64,000 nucleotides of DNA from NCBI GenBank assembly GCA_020638495.1, contig JACKIN010000001.1:248001-312000 (forward strand), read 5' to 3'. The DNA is from Geminicoccaceae bacterium. GTDB lineage: Bacteria > Pseudomonadota > Alphaproteobacteria > Geminicoccales > Geminicoccaceae. Within the stretch, counting starts at the first letter, position 1, and the number at the start of each line of letters is the position of its first letter. Under the pieces are notes generated by a model. The model was given only the letters and a program-made list of their open reading frames with translations, was not told where the DNA came from and made no database searches. This document shows, piece by piece, positions 1 through 8,088 of this stretch. The translations under genes were made by a program, and so were the position numbers.

Positions 1-840
1 AAGAACGCGAAGCTGATCCAGGTGGAGGCGAATCCGCGGCGTGATCGAAGCAGGAAACAGGCGGCGGTCGGGTGTGCGGCGATGCGCGGCTGGCGACCGC
101 CGCGATCCACGAGCGGTTGACGACTGCCAACCGGCCACCGCGGCACGGCACCGCGATGCACGGGTGGCGGAGATCGGGAAGCGAAAGGCGGCGGGAGCGA
201 GCCCGACGAATGGGGCCAGTGACGGTCGCCGAAGCCGCCTGCGACTTGAGCTGCGCGAGCTGGAGAAGGCGCTGCCGAAGAACGCGATGACGACCGACAT
301 CGCAAGACCTGCTCGGTCTCGCAAATTCCCACCTGCGTCGAGCAGCTCCCCAGAGCTTTTTTCGCCGCAGATGAGCTTCTGCACCGGTGGGTACGCCTAT
401 CCGACGGCGTGAGATCGGCGCCAAGGTCGCTCGCTGGCCCGGGATACAGGCTGGCCGTCGCCTATGTCGGCGACGCAGCCCAGCGCTTGTTTTCCGCAGG
501 AGACGCTGCAGTGCGGTCCGCGAGAACATCTCGGCGGTGGTCGTGGTGTTCAAATAAACCAGCACGTAAAGTGAGAAGAAGAACCAGATCGACTTCTACG
601 CCGACCGCTATGTCGGCACCAACCTCGAGAACCCTTGAGCCAGCCGCATCGCCTGGGCGATGGGTGCTAACGGCGTGAGTCGGTCGATATTCTGACCAGA
701 TCGGTGATGCGCCAGAGCTTCATCGCCAGCAACCGGCCGTCGGTGCGCGGAGATCGCTGCGACGCAGGAAGCTGGTGAGCTGCTCTGCCGCGACGCGTTG
801 AAGCTAGGCTGCGCTGGCTACCGACAAGTGCCTCGCGACG
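1..840 (+). pseudogene. Decayed sulfoacetaldehyde acetyltransferase-like (Xsc) TPP enzyme, C-terminal part
   Basis: No single frame is open, but fragments in changing frames follow the order of the C-terminal TPP-binding domain of Xsc-type enzymes. They are KLIQVEAN at the left edge, VCGDARLATAAIHERL from 72, LRELEKALPKNAMTTDI near 244-300, MSFCTGGYAYPT near 370-408, IGAKVAR then LAVAYVGDA near 411-480, EKKNQIDFYADRYVGTN near 571-630, and EIAATQEAGEL near 750-780 ending in CRDALK. In the intact family the AVAYVGDGA and EKKNQIDFY segments belong to the TPP/Mg site. At least eight frame changes and several stops (for example the TAA and TGA around 555-575) separate the pieces. The 5' part lies outside the window. 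Family Xsc versus a related acetolactate-synthase-like enzyme is inferred from the KKNQIDFY segment. The density of indels could also reflect poor base calling. Confidence 0.6.
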
Positions 841-877
841 ATTTGTCACCGCCGAATGAAACCAGGGAAAGTTAACT

Positions 878-1405
878 ATGACCAAGCTTGCTTTTGTATT
901 CGCCGTCTGCGCCCCTTGTTGCGCCGGATCTCTGCCACGAGCAGTTGGGCCCAGGACGGCGCCGTGGATCGAGCAGACCGCGGCCGTGCGCCTGTGCACG
1001 ATGCGGACCTCACCACACGACAGGTGCTACCGAGACCGAGGACGGGCGCTTCGTCACCGTCGTGGCATTCGCCCGAGGTGCGTAACCTGCCCGCAGGTCG
1101 AGGTCGGCGATACGGTGACGATCGGCTACGGCGGGCATCGTCGCGAGTCTTCGTCCTGCCCGGCGCCGAGCCGATCACGATACCGCCCCTGATGCGCAGC
1201 GAGGAGGGCGAGACCGGCGGGTGCTACCGTAACAAATGATCGACGTTGCCCAGGCGTTCGACGCGGCACGGGCCGCGTCACCTTCAGACCCTAGGGATGG
1301 GCCGGAACGTCGGCTGGCGGTGCGCGACCCGGAGATGCGTGCCTTTGTCGAGACATTGAAGCCGGTGATACCGTGCAGCAGGTGACACTTCGGTCGAGGT
1401 CATCG
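878..1405 (+). pseudogene. Decayed small secreted protein with two related beta-rich modules
   Basis: An ATG at 878, preceded by AGGGAAAG, opens a signal-peptide-like start (MTKLAFVFAV). The rest survives only as frame-hopping fragments: RTEDGRFVTVV near 1040-1065, QVEVGDTVTIGY near 1097-1130, PGAEPITI near 1160-1190, EEGET near 1200, then RDPEMRAFVETL near 1325-1360 and a VTL-type strand before 1400. The two halves look alike, each with a short VRDPE or VRNLP element followed by a VGDTV or GDTVQ-type strand. That is the layout of a family of small periplasmic hypothetical proteins seen in Proteobacteria. No function is known to me. Frameshifts near 920, 1080, 1140, 1235 and 1290 make it non-functional as written. 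It lies between two other decayed + strand genes. Confidence 0.5.
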
Positions 1406-1409
1406 TGCC

Positions 1410-1525
1410 ATGGTTGTCGATCCTGATGCCGTAGAGCTTCGTCGTCTGCGACATCCTGCTCAATGCGGCCCTGACGATCCTGTGTCAGGTGCCGCGGAGC
1501 TGGCACCCGTGCGGCGGTGCACGGG
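1410..1525 (+). pseudogene. Possible remnant of a Pmp3/YqaE-type membrane peptide
   Basis: One frame between about 1441 and 1500 reads FVVCDILLNAALTILCQVP. This resembles the second membrane segment of Pmp3/YqaE proteolipids, where a hydrophobic INILLTLLGYIPG-type stretch is followed by a histidine. A histidine follows here too, in SWHP. No start codon, first hydrophobic segment or complete frame is present. The call rests on about 20 residues and may be chance. It sits in the same decayed + strand tract as its neighbours. Confidence 0.25.
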
Positions 1526-1544
1526 CATGGCGACGAAAGAAGCA

Positions 1545-2524
1545 GCGTGCAGGATGACAAAGGAAGCGGCGCAGGATCTCGTGGCAGGGGATCAGCGTGA
1601 GCCGGGGAGAGCGCGGGCGCTGACCTCGGCGAACGGCAGGGGCCGACCTCTGCCGGTGGCAGGCGGTCCAGCCGGGCAGCGCTCGCCCGCCCGTCATCAG
1701 CTCAAGCCGAGGCGAAGCGCGATCCAGGCGTCGTTCGACGGCTGTTCGAAACCGGTGAGTATCCCTACAAGAGCTACATGTCGCCGCCGCAGCTACGAGG
1801 CGTACAAGCCTGAGTTGCAGCCGGAAGCTGCTCAAGGCGCAGTCCTGATCAGCGCGACAACAGAAGGTCGTCATCTTCGAAGGCCGCGACGCAGCGCGCG
1901 GGCGGCAATGACTGCCGCTTCATTGAGCATCTGAACGCCCGCGGCGGGGCGCGCGCGTGGTCGCCCTGAAAAGCCGAGCTGAAAGCGGGAGCAGACGCAG
2001 TGGCATTCCAGCGCCACGTGGAGTAACCCAGCCGGCGGCGAGATCGCGTTCTTCGACCGCCCTGGTACACCGCGCTGGTGTCGAGCGGGTCATATTTTGC
2101 AAGCCAAATGACTATCTCGAGTTCATGCGGCAGTGCCCTCCTGAGTTCGAGCGCATGCTCGTTCGTACGGGGAACTCCGCTCAAGTACTGGTTCCCGGTC
2201 ACCCGCGAGGAGCAACGTCGCGTCGCGCGAGGCACGACCCGCTTCCAAGCAGTGGAAGCTCTCGCCGATGGATTCATTCCATTGACAAATGGAAGACTAC
2301 ACAGCTGCCAAGGAGGCGATGTTCTCTATACCGACACTGCGGATGCGCTTATATCTGTAGTGAAGTTTCGGACGACAAGAAACGAGCACGGCCAGAAGCG
2401 CCCGGCATTTCTCTATATGCTGCCGTATCCAGACAAGGACGAGGCGCTGTTCATGCGCCGGACCCGCTTATCGTCGGGTCGAGCGGCTGGCGTCATCGGT
2501 GCGGCAGCGCACATTCTGCGCTAG
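1545..2524 (+). pseudogene. ppk2: Decayed polyphosphate kinase 2 (PPK2)
   Basis: PPK2 moves phosphate between polyphosphate and nucleoside diphosphates. The order of surviving fragments is diagnostic: RRLFETGEYPYKSYM from 1736, SYEAYKPELQPE from about 1794, the Walker A remnant IFEGRDAA from about 1873, FIEHLN near 1920, EIAFFDR near 2050, GVERV then FCKPNDYLEFMRQCP near 2080-2143, FERMLVR near 2147, VTREEQRR near 2200, DKWKTT near 2285, SDDKKRA near 2375, MLPYPDKDEAL near 2417, and RTRLSSG then VIGAAAHIL before the TAG at 2522. Frame changes occur every few tens of bases and the Walker A glycine/lysine stretch is damaged. The start near 1545 is a guess. The sequence as given cannot encode an active kinase. 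Confidence 0.8.
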
Positions 2525-2575
2525 TTTCGCATCCTGAGTAGCAGCGAGTAATGCTGCGCATAGCCTCGCCGTGCC

Positions 2576-3631
2576 TTGCTCGTGGTTGGCTGCTGCTTGC
2601 CCCCATCGATTGCTGTGGCCTGGTTCCCTGAAACGGTCCAGATCGGCCGGCTGGGGCTGGTCCATGACGAGTGGACCGTGGTGCTCTCCCACCTGCAACT
2701 CGAGCGCCGACCCGGGGCGCCGCTGGCGCTCAGCATCGATCGAATTGAGGGGCCAACGGGCATCATGCCCTTTTGGGCCAGCCTGAGACTGGTTCCCGGG
2801 GCTAAGGGCTGGCGGCTCGATGGCGTGGTTGCCAGTGGCAAGGGCGAGCTGGTCCTTCGCTTCAGCGGGGCCGGCCATCGTGGTGAGCTGGATCGCGCGA
2901 CGGCCGCCATCGAGCCGTTGCGCTTCGAGCCGGGCGCCCTGCAGCCGGTCCGCTTTTGGCCGCGCATTGGCGAGATGGTCCGGGATGTGCAGGGTACCAT
3001 CGATCTCTCACTGGACTGGCAGCGGGGCCCGCCGGAATCGGCCGATCTCGTGTTCGAGATCGCCGGGCTGACGTTCGACACCGACTATGGCCGGGTCGAG
3101 CGGATCGACGGGACGATCCGGCTCGATCGCCTCTGGCCGCCGCGGACGGCAACGCCCCAACGGCTGCGGATCGAAGGTCTAGATCTCGGCCGCTTGGTCG
3201 AGCGCCTGGAGATCGAAGCGCTGGCGATCGAAGGCATTATGGATGCCGCCCTCGAATTCAGTTTCACCGAAGCGGGCAGGCTCTATATCGAGCAGAGCCT
3301 GCTCGAGGCGCGTGGGCCGGGCGTCATCCGCTATCGACCGGCGCAGCCGCCGCCCCTGCTGGCGAGCCAGGGAGCGAACGTCGATCTGCTCATCGCCGCC
3401 TTGGCAGACTTCCGCTACGATGCGGCCACTGCGACGGTGAAAGGCTTCGTCGACGGCGACAACTCTGTCGCGTTGCAGTTGCAGGGCGCCAATCCCGAGC
3501 TTTACGAGGGCCATCCCATTGAGCTCAATCTCAGCCTCGAAGCCCCGATACTCGACCTCGTCGGCGCTGGCCGGGAGGTGCTCGATCTGCCGGTCCGCTT
3601 GCGTCGCGCGGTGCAGGAGCTCGGGCGCTGA
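2576..3631 (+). CDS. ydbH: YdbH-like intermembrane transport protein, N-terminally truncated
   Basis: This open frame of about 350 residues matches the C-terminal part of YdbH-type proteins. It is rich in alternating beta strands, for example IDLSLDW, VFEIAGLTFD and RLYIEQSLLEARGPGVI. The last is the typical C-terminal GPGVIRYRP stretch of the family. In Escherichia coli, YdbH is an AsmA-like bridge of about 880 residues. It spans the periplasm and is linked to phospholipid transport to the outer membrane with YnbE and YdbL. Only 351 residues remain here. Just upstream a different frame from ATG 2551 reads an anchor-like RGWLLLAPI, so the 5' end appears both deleted and frameshifted. ynbE and ydbL follow within 20 and 9 bp. 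It could be a non-functional remnant kept as an operon leader. The start codon is uncertain. Confidence 0.7.
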   Translation: MLVVGCCLPPSIAVAWFPETVQIGRLGLVHDEWTVVLSHLQLERRPGAPLALSIDRIEGPTGIMPFWASLRLVPGAKGWRLDGVVASGKGELVLRFSGAGHRGELDRATAAIEPLRFEPGALQPVRFWPRIGEMVRDVQGTIDLSLDWQRGPPESADLVFEIAGLTFDTDYGRVERIDGTIRLDRLWPPRTATPQRLRIEGLDLGRLVERLEIEALAIEGIMDAALEFSFTEAGRLYIEQSLLEARGPGVIRYRPAQPPPLLASQGANVDLLIAALADFRYDAATATVKGFVDGDNSVALQLQGANPELYEGHPIELNLSLEAPILDLVGAGREVLDLPVRLRRAVQELGR

Positions 3632-3650
3632 GCGGGGCCACGGACTCGCG

Positions 3651-3851
3651 GTGTCCCCATCCCTGGTCGCCTCGTGCGCCGCCCTGCCCCTGCTCGTCCT
3701 CCTCCTCGGCTGCCAGCCGACGGTTCAGCTCGAGGCGCCCAAGGAGCCGATCGTCATCAATCTCAACGTCAAGATCGAGCAGGAGGTTCGGGTGCGCGTC
3801 GAACGCGACCTGGACGAGCTCCTGGAAGATCCGGAGCTCTTCGGAGGCTAG
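3651..3851 (+). CDS. ynbE: YnbE-family outer-membrane lipoprotein
   Basis: From GTG 3651 this encodes 66 residues. A hydrophobic signal (LPLLVLLLGC) ends in a lipobox cysteine. The mature part runs QPTVQLEAPKEPIVINLNVK followed by an acidic, arginine-rich helix ending ELFGG. The PKEPI-INLNVKIE core is the family signature. In Escherichia coli, YnbE is a small outer-membrane lipoprotein that pairs with the C-terminal beta strands of YdbH. The longer ATG-started frame overlaps ydbH in an unlikely way, so I chose GTG. The gene begins 19 bp after the ydbH stop and ends 8 bp before ydbL. It is intact although ydbH is truncated. Confidence 0.85.
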   Translation: MSPSLVASCAALPLLVLLLGCQPTVQLEAPKEPIVINLNVKIEQEVRVRVERDLDELLEDPELFGG

Positions 3852-3859
3852 ATCACGTG

Positions 3860-4210
3860 ATGCGCTCGAAGCTTACCCGCCGTGTCGTCATGATTGCCGG
3901 TGGCGCGCTCGCCCTCCTCGGCCTCTGGCGCAAGGCTTGGGCCGTGGACCTTGCCGAGGCCAAGAGTGCCGGCCAGTTGGGCGAGCGCATCGACGGCTTT
4001 GTCGGGGTGGTCAGCGCGGATGCACCGCCGGAAGTGCGAGCCCTGGCCGGCGAGATCAATGCCGGCCGCCGAGCCGAGTATGCTGCGATTGCCAAACGTC
4101 AGGGTGTGGCGCTCGAGGTCGTGGCCCAACTGGCCGGCGAGAAGTTGGTTCAGCGTGCCGGGCCGGGGGAATGGATCCTCGATGCCGACGGGCGGTGGCT
4201 CCAGCGATAG
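3860..4210 (+). CDS. ydbL: YdbL-family (DUF1318) periplasmic protein
   Basis: The product is 116 residues from ATG 3860. The N-terminus MRSKLTRRVVMIAGGALALLGLW is a signal peptide or anchor, ending near AWAVD. The mature region shows the DUF1318 pattern: a short helix with AKSAGQLGERIDGFVGVV, then EINAGRRAEYAAIAKRQG, a VAQLAGEKLVQRA helix and a final tryptophan (GRWLQR). In Escherichia coli, YdbL assists the YdbH-YnbE bridge in the periplasm. It is the third gene of the ydbH-ynbE-ydbL unit. A longer frame from 3674 is a shadow of ynbE. The start is supported by position and signal peptide rather than a strong ribosome binding site. Confidence 0.85.
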   Translation: MRSKLTRRVVMIAGGALALLGLWRKAWAVDLAEAKSAGQLGERIDGFVGVVSADAPPEVRALAGEINAGRRAEYAAIAKRQGVALEVVAQLAGEKLVQRAGPGEWILDADGRWLQR

Positions 4211-4359
4211 CCCGGCTGGTCTTTGCGACCATGCAGCCAACCTGTCCGTGAGCCCGGCGCGCCGATCTGTTGCGCGTGAAGCGGATCCGCGGTCGGCCGA
4301 TCGTTTGCGCGGTTCTTGTCGGGGGAAGCGCGTTGCCCGATCCCGGGGATTGGACCGCT

Positions 4360-4850
4360 TGAGTGGGTCAATATGCGATCTGTTTCTCGCCGGCGCCGGG
4401 GAGCGAGCTGGAGCATTTCGCTGCTATTGACGGTGACCGATCTCGACGGGTTTGTCGCCCTCGTGCCGAGCGCACCGTCGCCACCGCTGGATGCTCTTGC
4501 TGCTGATTGCGTGCGCTGGTTCGATTCGTTTCCTGCACCTTCCAGCACCGACGGACTGGCCCGGCGCCGCCGCGTCGGGCTGACACCCCGACAGGACAGC
4601 CATTTGCGGGAGTTCGGCTATCCCTTCGTCCTCGAGGATTTCCCCTCCATCTGACGCTGACCCGGCGACTTGCCGAGGAGAGCGGTATCGACCGCTCCCG
4701 TTTCTGCGCGATCACGCCCAATTGATCGAAAAACAGGATCTGGCCATCGACGCGATTGCGATTTTTTGCGCAGGATTCGCGCGACCATCCCTTCATGCAT
4801 AGGAGCCGCCATGCCTTCCGTGAGCGCCGAACAGACACGGCTGCGGTGAG
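4360..4850 (+). pseudogene. Decayed DUF1045 (2H-phosphoesterase-like, phosphonate-locus) gene with internal deletion
   Basis: The codons from 4369 read QYAICFSPAPGSELEHFAA, which is the N-terminus of DUF1045 proteins. A switch of frame then leads straight to VTDLDGFVALVPSAPSPPLD from about 4430, followed by ALAADCVRWFDSF, RRVGLTPRQDSHLREFGYPF near 4570-4635, FHLTLTRRL in another frame near 4648, then LRDHAQLIEKQDLAIDAIAIF near 4708-4760 and DSRDHPF near 4775. Roughly the N-terminal 2H half between HFAA and VTDLDGF is missing. DUF1045 proteins usually accompany C-P lyase (phn) genes, but none are visible here. The frame ending at 4654 is open but covers only the middle segment. Confidence 0.65.
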
Positions 4851-5188
4851 TCGAGCAGGGTTTCCCATCTAATAGTCGCTCCTGCCTGTGTTCGTTCTAC
4901 AACCATTGGTTCAATTGGCTCTAGGTGTCGAAGCTAACAGAGGATTAAGACGCACGATCATTTGGGCGATTGCCCGAGGGTTGAACGTCAACGTAGGTAC
5001 TATTCTACAGCGAGAGAGGGCGATCCTCTCTTGCAAAAGATGTCCATTTCATCGATTGTATTAATACGCCTTAAGCATAAGGACTCTGCCGGTGAAGCGT
5101 GCCTCGACCGGTAGGGTTATGAGCTACATAGCTACGCCGGCATCGCATACCACTTCGGTTGCCGGAGTCGGAGGGGAGCAAGACGGTC
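4851..5188. other. Intergenic region upstream of the LuxR-type regulator
   Basis: These 338 bp have clearly lower GC than their surroundings and no convincing reading frame. The stretch 5052-5068 (TCGATTGTATTAATACG) is promoter-like. A short inverted repeat, CCTTA-AGCA-TAAGG, lies at 5069-5082. The last 20 bp hold GGAGGGGAG, the ribosome binding site of the regulator. Whether the inverted repeat is an operator cannot be told from sequence alone. Confidence 0.4.
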
Positions 5189-5992
5189 ATGTTGGCGACG
5201 TCATCAGCGAACGATCAACTGTCGACCGCAGACAATGTGACGAGGGTTTCAGAGACACTCCGCGCAGTCACCGCAAGCGGAGTCCTGCGCCCTGATCCCT
5301 GGCTGGCGCTGGTCGATTCGCGACCGTTCAGCAGGGTTTGCATCTCGCGCTATCTCTGTGCTTCGGATGCGCTCAGCCAGCAGATCATCGCCGTATCCAT
5401 CGACGAGCTGACGCGTGAAGGCGTGCCGCCGGAAAGCCGGCCCTCGCTGGTGATCTACAGCGTCGGAAGCGTGTCGATCGAGGACGCGGCCACCCGTGCC
5501 GACCTGGATCGGTTGCTGGCCTGCCTCGGCCCGGTGCCGGTGGTCGTGCTGTCCGATCGCACCGAGCCAGAGGAGGCACGCAACGCGCTCGCGGCGGGGG
5601 CGATGGGCTTCATCGCGACGTCCGAGGAGGCGCCGTTGATGTGCAAGGCGCTGTCCCTGGTGCAGGCGGGCGGGATCTTCGTGCCGGGCGATCTCGTCAG
5701 TCAGTGGCTCAGGCAGGACGGACGCCCGAACATCACTGAGGCGACGCCGGCGGAAACGAGCTCGGACGGTCCGGTGCTGGCCAACGAGCTGACACCGCGC
5801 CAGATGGACGTTCTGGAGATTCTCCAGGAGGGGCATCCGAACAAGGTGATCGCCGCCCGTTTGCGGATGACCGAAAGCACCGTGAAGGTGCATGTCCGGC
5901 AAATCATGCGGCGACTGAACGCCAAGAACCGGACCGAGGTGGCGCTGCTGGCGCAGCGTCACCTGGCAACGTTCAGAAGAATGGTGTGTTGA
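5189..5992 (+). CDS. LuxR/NarL-family transcriptional regulator with atypical receiver domain
   Basis: The product has 267 residues. Residues about 30-170 fold like a response-regulator receiver (LALVDSRPFSRVCI, then PVVVLSDRTEPEEARNALAAGA). The position that normally carries the phospho-aspartate reads SLVIYSVGS, with no Asp, so control by phosphorylation is doubtful. Residues about 200-260 form a GerE/LuxR helix-turn-helix: LTPRQMDVLEILQEGHPNKVIAARL, then TESTVKVHVRQIMRRL. ATG 5189 is preceded by GGAGGGGAG, better than the TTG at 5159. The 3' end overlaps the outer-membrane protein gene by 20 bp tail to tail. Its position suggests that it controls the neighbouring export locus (inference). 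Confidence 0.85.
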   Translation: MLATSSANDQLSTADNVTRVSETLRAVTASGVLRPDPWLALVDSRPFSRVCISRYLCASDALSQQIIAVSIDELTREGVPPESRPSLVIYSVGSVSIEDAATRADLDRLLACLGPVPVVVLSDRTEPEEARNALAAGAMGFIATSEEAPLMCKALSLVQAGGIFVPGDLVSQWLRQDGRPNITEATPAETSSDGPVLANELTPRQMDVLEILQEGHPNKVIAARLRMTESTVKVHVRQIMRRLNAKNRTEVALLAQRHLATFRRMVC

Positions 5993-7145
5993 AGCGATAG
6001 GCGACCGTGGCGCGCACGGTGTAGTCGGGCGCGTCGTCGGTAAGGCCGATGCTGGTATTCAAGCGAAAGAGCGTGCGCGGTGCGATGATCGCCGAGCCGC
6101 CGAAGTCGAAGCTGGCGGCCAACTGATCGCTGCCGTTGATCTTCTCGCCATTGACCTCGATATCATCCGAATAGGTCTGGTTGAGCGCCACGTTCAGTGA
6201 CGTTTCCGGGCTGAGGGCCAGGGCCGCGCCGAGCGACAGGGCGTACTCGCTGCCGAGGTCCACATCATCGTCCTCGAACTGGTAGCTGTAGGTGAAGCCA
6301 CCGACGAAGGCGAGCGGATCCTGACGCTTCACGGCGACCAGCTGGCCGCGAATCTGATGGAAGCCGTTGCCGAGGAAGACGCCGTCGTCGAACTGGTCAC
6401 CGGTGGCCGTGTCCCAAACGACGCGACCGACGATATCGGGCCGCCACTCGCCTTCACGCAGCAACGTCTTGGCAAATCCGACGGTGATGTCACCGAGCCC
6501 ATAGCCCGTTCGCTCCTGGGAATCCGCGATACCGCCATTGATATTCAGATTCGCCTGCTCGTTGACCAGATCGAATGGCACGTTGAGCTCGAACTGCGAA
6601 TCGAAGGGCAGCCCGACACTCAGCCCCAGGTCGAAGGCGAACTCGTTGCGCTCCGTGTTCGCATTGGCGACCTGCCCGCCGACAAGGGCCGGGAAGTTCG
6701 AGTCGCGTCGCGAGAACCCGACCGCGGGAGCGATTTCCGACTGGCCAGCCGGAAGCAGCAGCGCGCCTACATCCACCAGCGTGCGCTCGAGGGCACGTTC
6801 CGCGGAGAGCTCGTCGACATCGATCAGGCCGCGCGAGGCGGGCGGCGGCGCTTCGGCGGATTCGACGGGCCGCGGAGCTTCCGTCGGTTCGGTTGGCGCC
6901 GCCTCCGCCTCGACCGGAGACGGGTCCTTGCCCCCCAGTCGACGCTCGAGCTCGTCGACCCTGCGCATCAGCTCGATGATGACGGCGTCGCGTGCCTTGA
7001 GCTCCTCCTGCAGGGTTTCGTCGCTGACCGTGGTTGCATCCTGGGCCGACGCGGGGCTGGAAAGGTGGAGAAGGGCGACGGCCGTCGCCGTGGCGGTGAC
7101 GCACAGGCTCGCTGGACGTGTCGAGATCGGATGCCGACGGTGCAT
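5973..7145 (-). CDS. FapF-like outer-membrane pore protein with N-terminal coiled coil
   Basis: The protein has about 390 residues. A signal peptide (ATAVALLHLSSPASA, cleavage before QDATT) is followed by a coiled coil at about 40-75 (TLQEELKARDAVIIELMRRV). A Pro/Glu-rich linker comes next, then an ALERTLVDVGALLLPAG segment at about 115-130. A long beta barrel follows and ends in YRFNTPFF, the terminal aromatic expected of an outer-membrane barrel. It falls in the broad phenol-degradation MetA-like transporter family. Coiled coil plus helix plus barrel is also the layout of FapF, the export pore of Pseudomonas functional amyloid. ATG 7145 gives a clean signal peptide; GTG 7157 is an alternative. 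It starts 24 bp after the C39 peptidase stop and is probably co-transcribed with it. The substrate is inferred. Confidence 0.75.
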   Translation of the reverse strand: MHRRHPISTRPASLCVTATATAVALLHLSSPASAQDATTVSDETLQEELKARDAVIIELMRRVDELERRLGGKDPSPVEAEAAPTEPTEAPRPVESAEAPPPASRGLIDVDELSAERALERTLVDVGALLLPAGQSEIAPAVGFSRRDSNFPALVGGQVANANTERNEFAFDLGLSVGLPFDSQFELNVPFDLVNEQANLNINGGIADSQERTGYGLGDITVGFAKTLLREGEWRPDIVGRVVWDTATGDQFDDGVFLGNGFHQIRGQLVAVKRQDPLAFVGGFTYSYQFEDDDVDLGSEYALSLGAALALSPETSLNVALNQTYSDDIEVNGEKINGSDQLAASFDFGGSAIIAPRTLFRLNTSIGLTDDAPDYTVRATVAYRFNTPFF

Positions 7146-7169
7146 GAAATTTACCACTTCTGATGAGGC

Positions 7170-7796
7170 TCAGCGAAGCACGAGGAATTCCGCCAGCGTC
7201 GGCTCCAGACGGTTCGGCGGGATCAGGCCGTCGCGCCGCTCGACCACGAAGCCGACCCGACCGATCCGCGGGAAATCGATCCAGGCGCGCTCGAAACGTT
7301 CCCGGCTCATGGTGCGATTGCCATAGGCCGGGTCGGCGAGGAGGACGCTGCCGCCCAGCTCGCCACGGAAGATGACGAAATGCCGGAAGCCGTGGAGATC
7401 GAGGGGCACGATGATCGGTGCGCGCTCGAACAGATCGTCATAGGTCAGCTGCCCGAAGCCGATACCTTCGTAGCCTCGCCCATCGACGAAGCGCTTCAGG
7501 TCGAGCAGCGAGAAACCCTGGCGCAATCGGATCAAAGCCGGGTTCTCGATGTATTCGGGCCGATCGATCAGGCCGAGCGCGATCTCGCGCTCGGTCACCG
7601 GGTCGCCGTGCTGGTAGGTGAGGAGCGTCGCCAGCGCGGCGGCGGCGCAGCTGATGTCGAATTCCTGTATGACCACCTGATGTCGGCGCAACTCACCCAC
7701 GCTCCGGACCGATTGCGCGGCGGCTAAGCCCGGAGTGCTAGCGCCCAACGTCAAAAGGGCTGCGCCGACGAGAAAACGTCGCCTACTCGGGTGCAT
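7170..7796 (-). CDS. Periplasmic C39-family cysteine peptidase (FapD-like)
   Basis: This 208-residue protein has a twin-arginine-like signal (SRRRFLVGAALLTLG, cleavage near AAAQS). A single C39 domain fills the rest. The catalytic Cys is in FDISCAAAALATLLTY at about 50, the His in GFRHFVIF at about 138, and the Asp in LLADPAYGN at about 155. In bacteriocin exporters C39 domains cut leaders after a Gly-Gly-type motif. Here the domain stands alone without ABC parts, as in FapD of the Fap amyloid system. Five nearby exported proteins carry a D-x-VTAG leader motif, plausible substrates (inference). The ribosome binding site GGAGGAGG precedes both TTG 7799 and ATG 7796. It is divergent from the first VTAG gene across a 481 bp region. 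Confidence 0.85.
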   Translation of the reverse strand: MHPSRRRFLVGAALLTLGASTPGLAAAQSVRSVGELRRHQVVIQEFDISCAAAALATLLTYQHGDPVTEREIALGLIDRPEYIENPALIRLRQGFSLLDLKRFVDGRGYEGIGFGQLTYDDLFERAPIIVPLDLHGFRHFVIFRGELGGSVLLADPAYGNRTMSRERFERAWIDFPRIGRVGFVVERRDGLIPPNRLEPTLAEFLVLR

Positions 7797-8016
7797 CAAG
7801 ACAATACCTCCTCCACGGGGGATAGTGATGAACCGCCGAAACGGTCAACTGCAGCTCACATCGCCCCTGGCGATCACGACGTGCCGTCACCCTAATGCCA
7901 CGCTAGGTAAACAAGCAACCGTGCCGGACGTCGGGCTCGAAAATCGCCTGTTCAGCGAACATCCAGTCATGGCAAAATGTCTGGACTCGCCGGACGAGGT
8001 CAGGAGCGGAGGGCAG

Positions 8017-8038
8017 GATTAAACTGCAAGTTTAAATC
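8017..8038. promoter_or_regulatory. Near-perfect palindrome, candidate operator
   Basis: GATTAAACT-GCA-AGTTTAAATC is a 22 bp inverted repeat, perfect apart from one inserted base in the right arm. It is AT-rich in a GC-rich background and sits in the divergent regulatory region of the export locus, about 240 bp upstream of the first VTAG gene. A dimeric regulator such as the LuxR-type protein encoded at 5189 could bind it. That link is inference. Confidence 0.4.
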
Positions 8039-8073
8039 ACCCGTCGCGACGTCTGGCCGCTAAGTGCCCAGTT

Positions 8074-8088
8074 GTTAAGCTTAATATT
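8074..8088. promoter_or_regulatory. AT-rich element GTTAAGCTTAATATT shared with 13138-13153
   Basis: The core TTAAGCTTAA is a palindrome. A similar element, GTTAAGGATTAACATT, occurs at 13138-13153 upstream of the oppositely oriented VTAG gene at 13050. Both stand out against the GC-rich background. They may be shared promoter or operator elements of the export locus. Two occurrences are weak evidence. Confidence 0.3.

Noticed and set aside
4368..4868. A 166-residue minus-strand frame
   Set aside because: It is antisense to the DUF1045 remnant, which has clear family fragments on the + strand.
7735..8022. A 95-residue + strand frame in the divergent promoter region
   Set aside because: No ribosome binding site or codon bias; it begins antisense inside the C39 gene.
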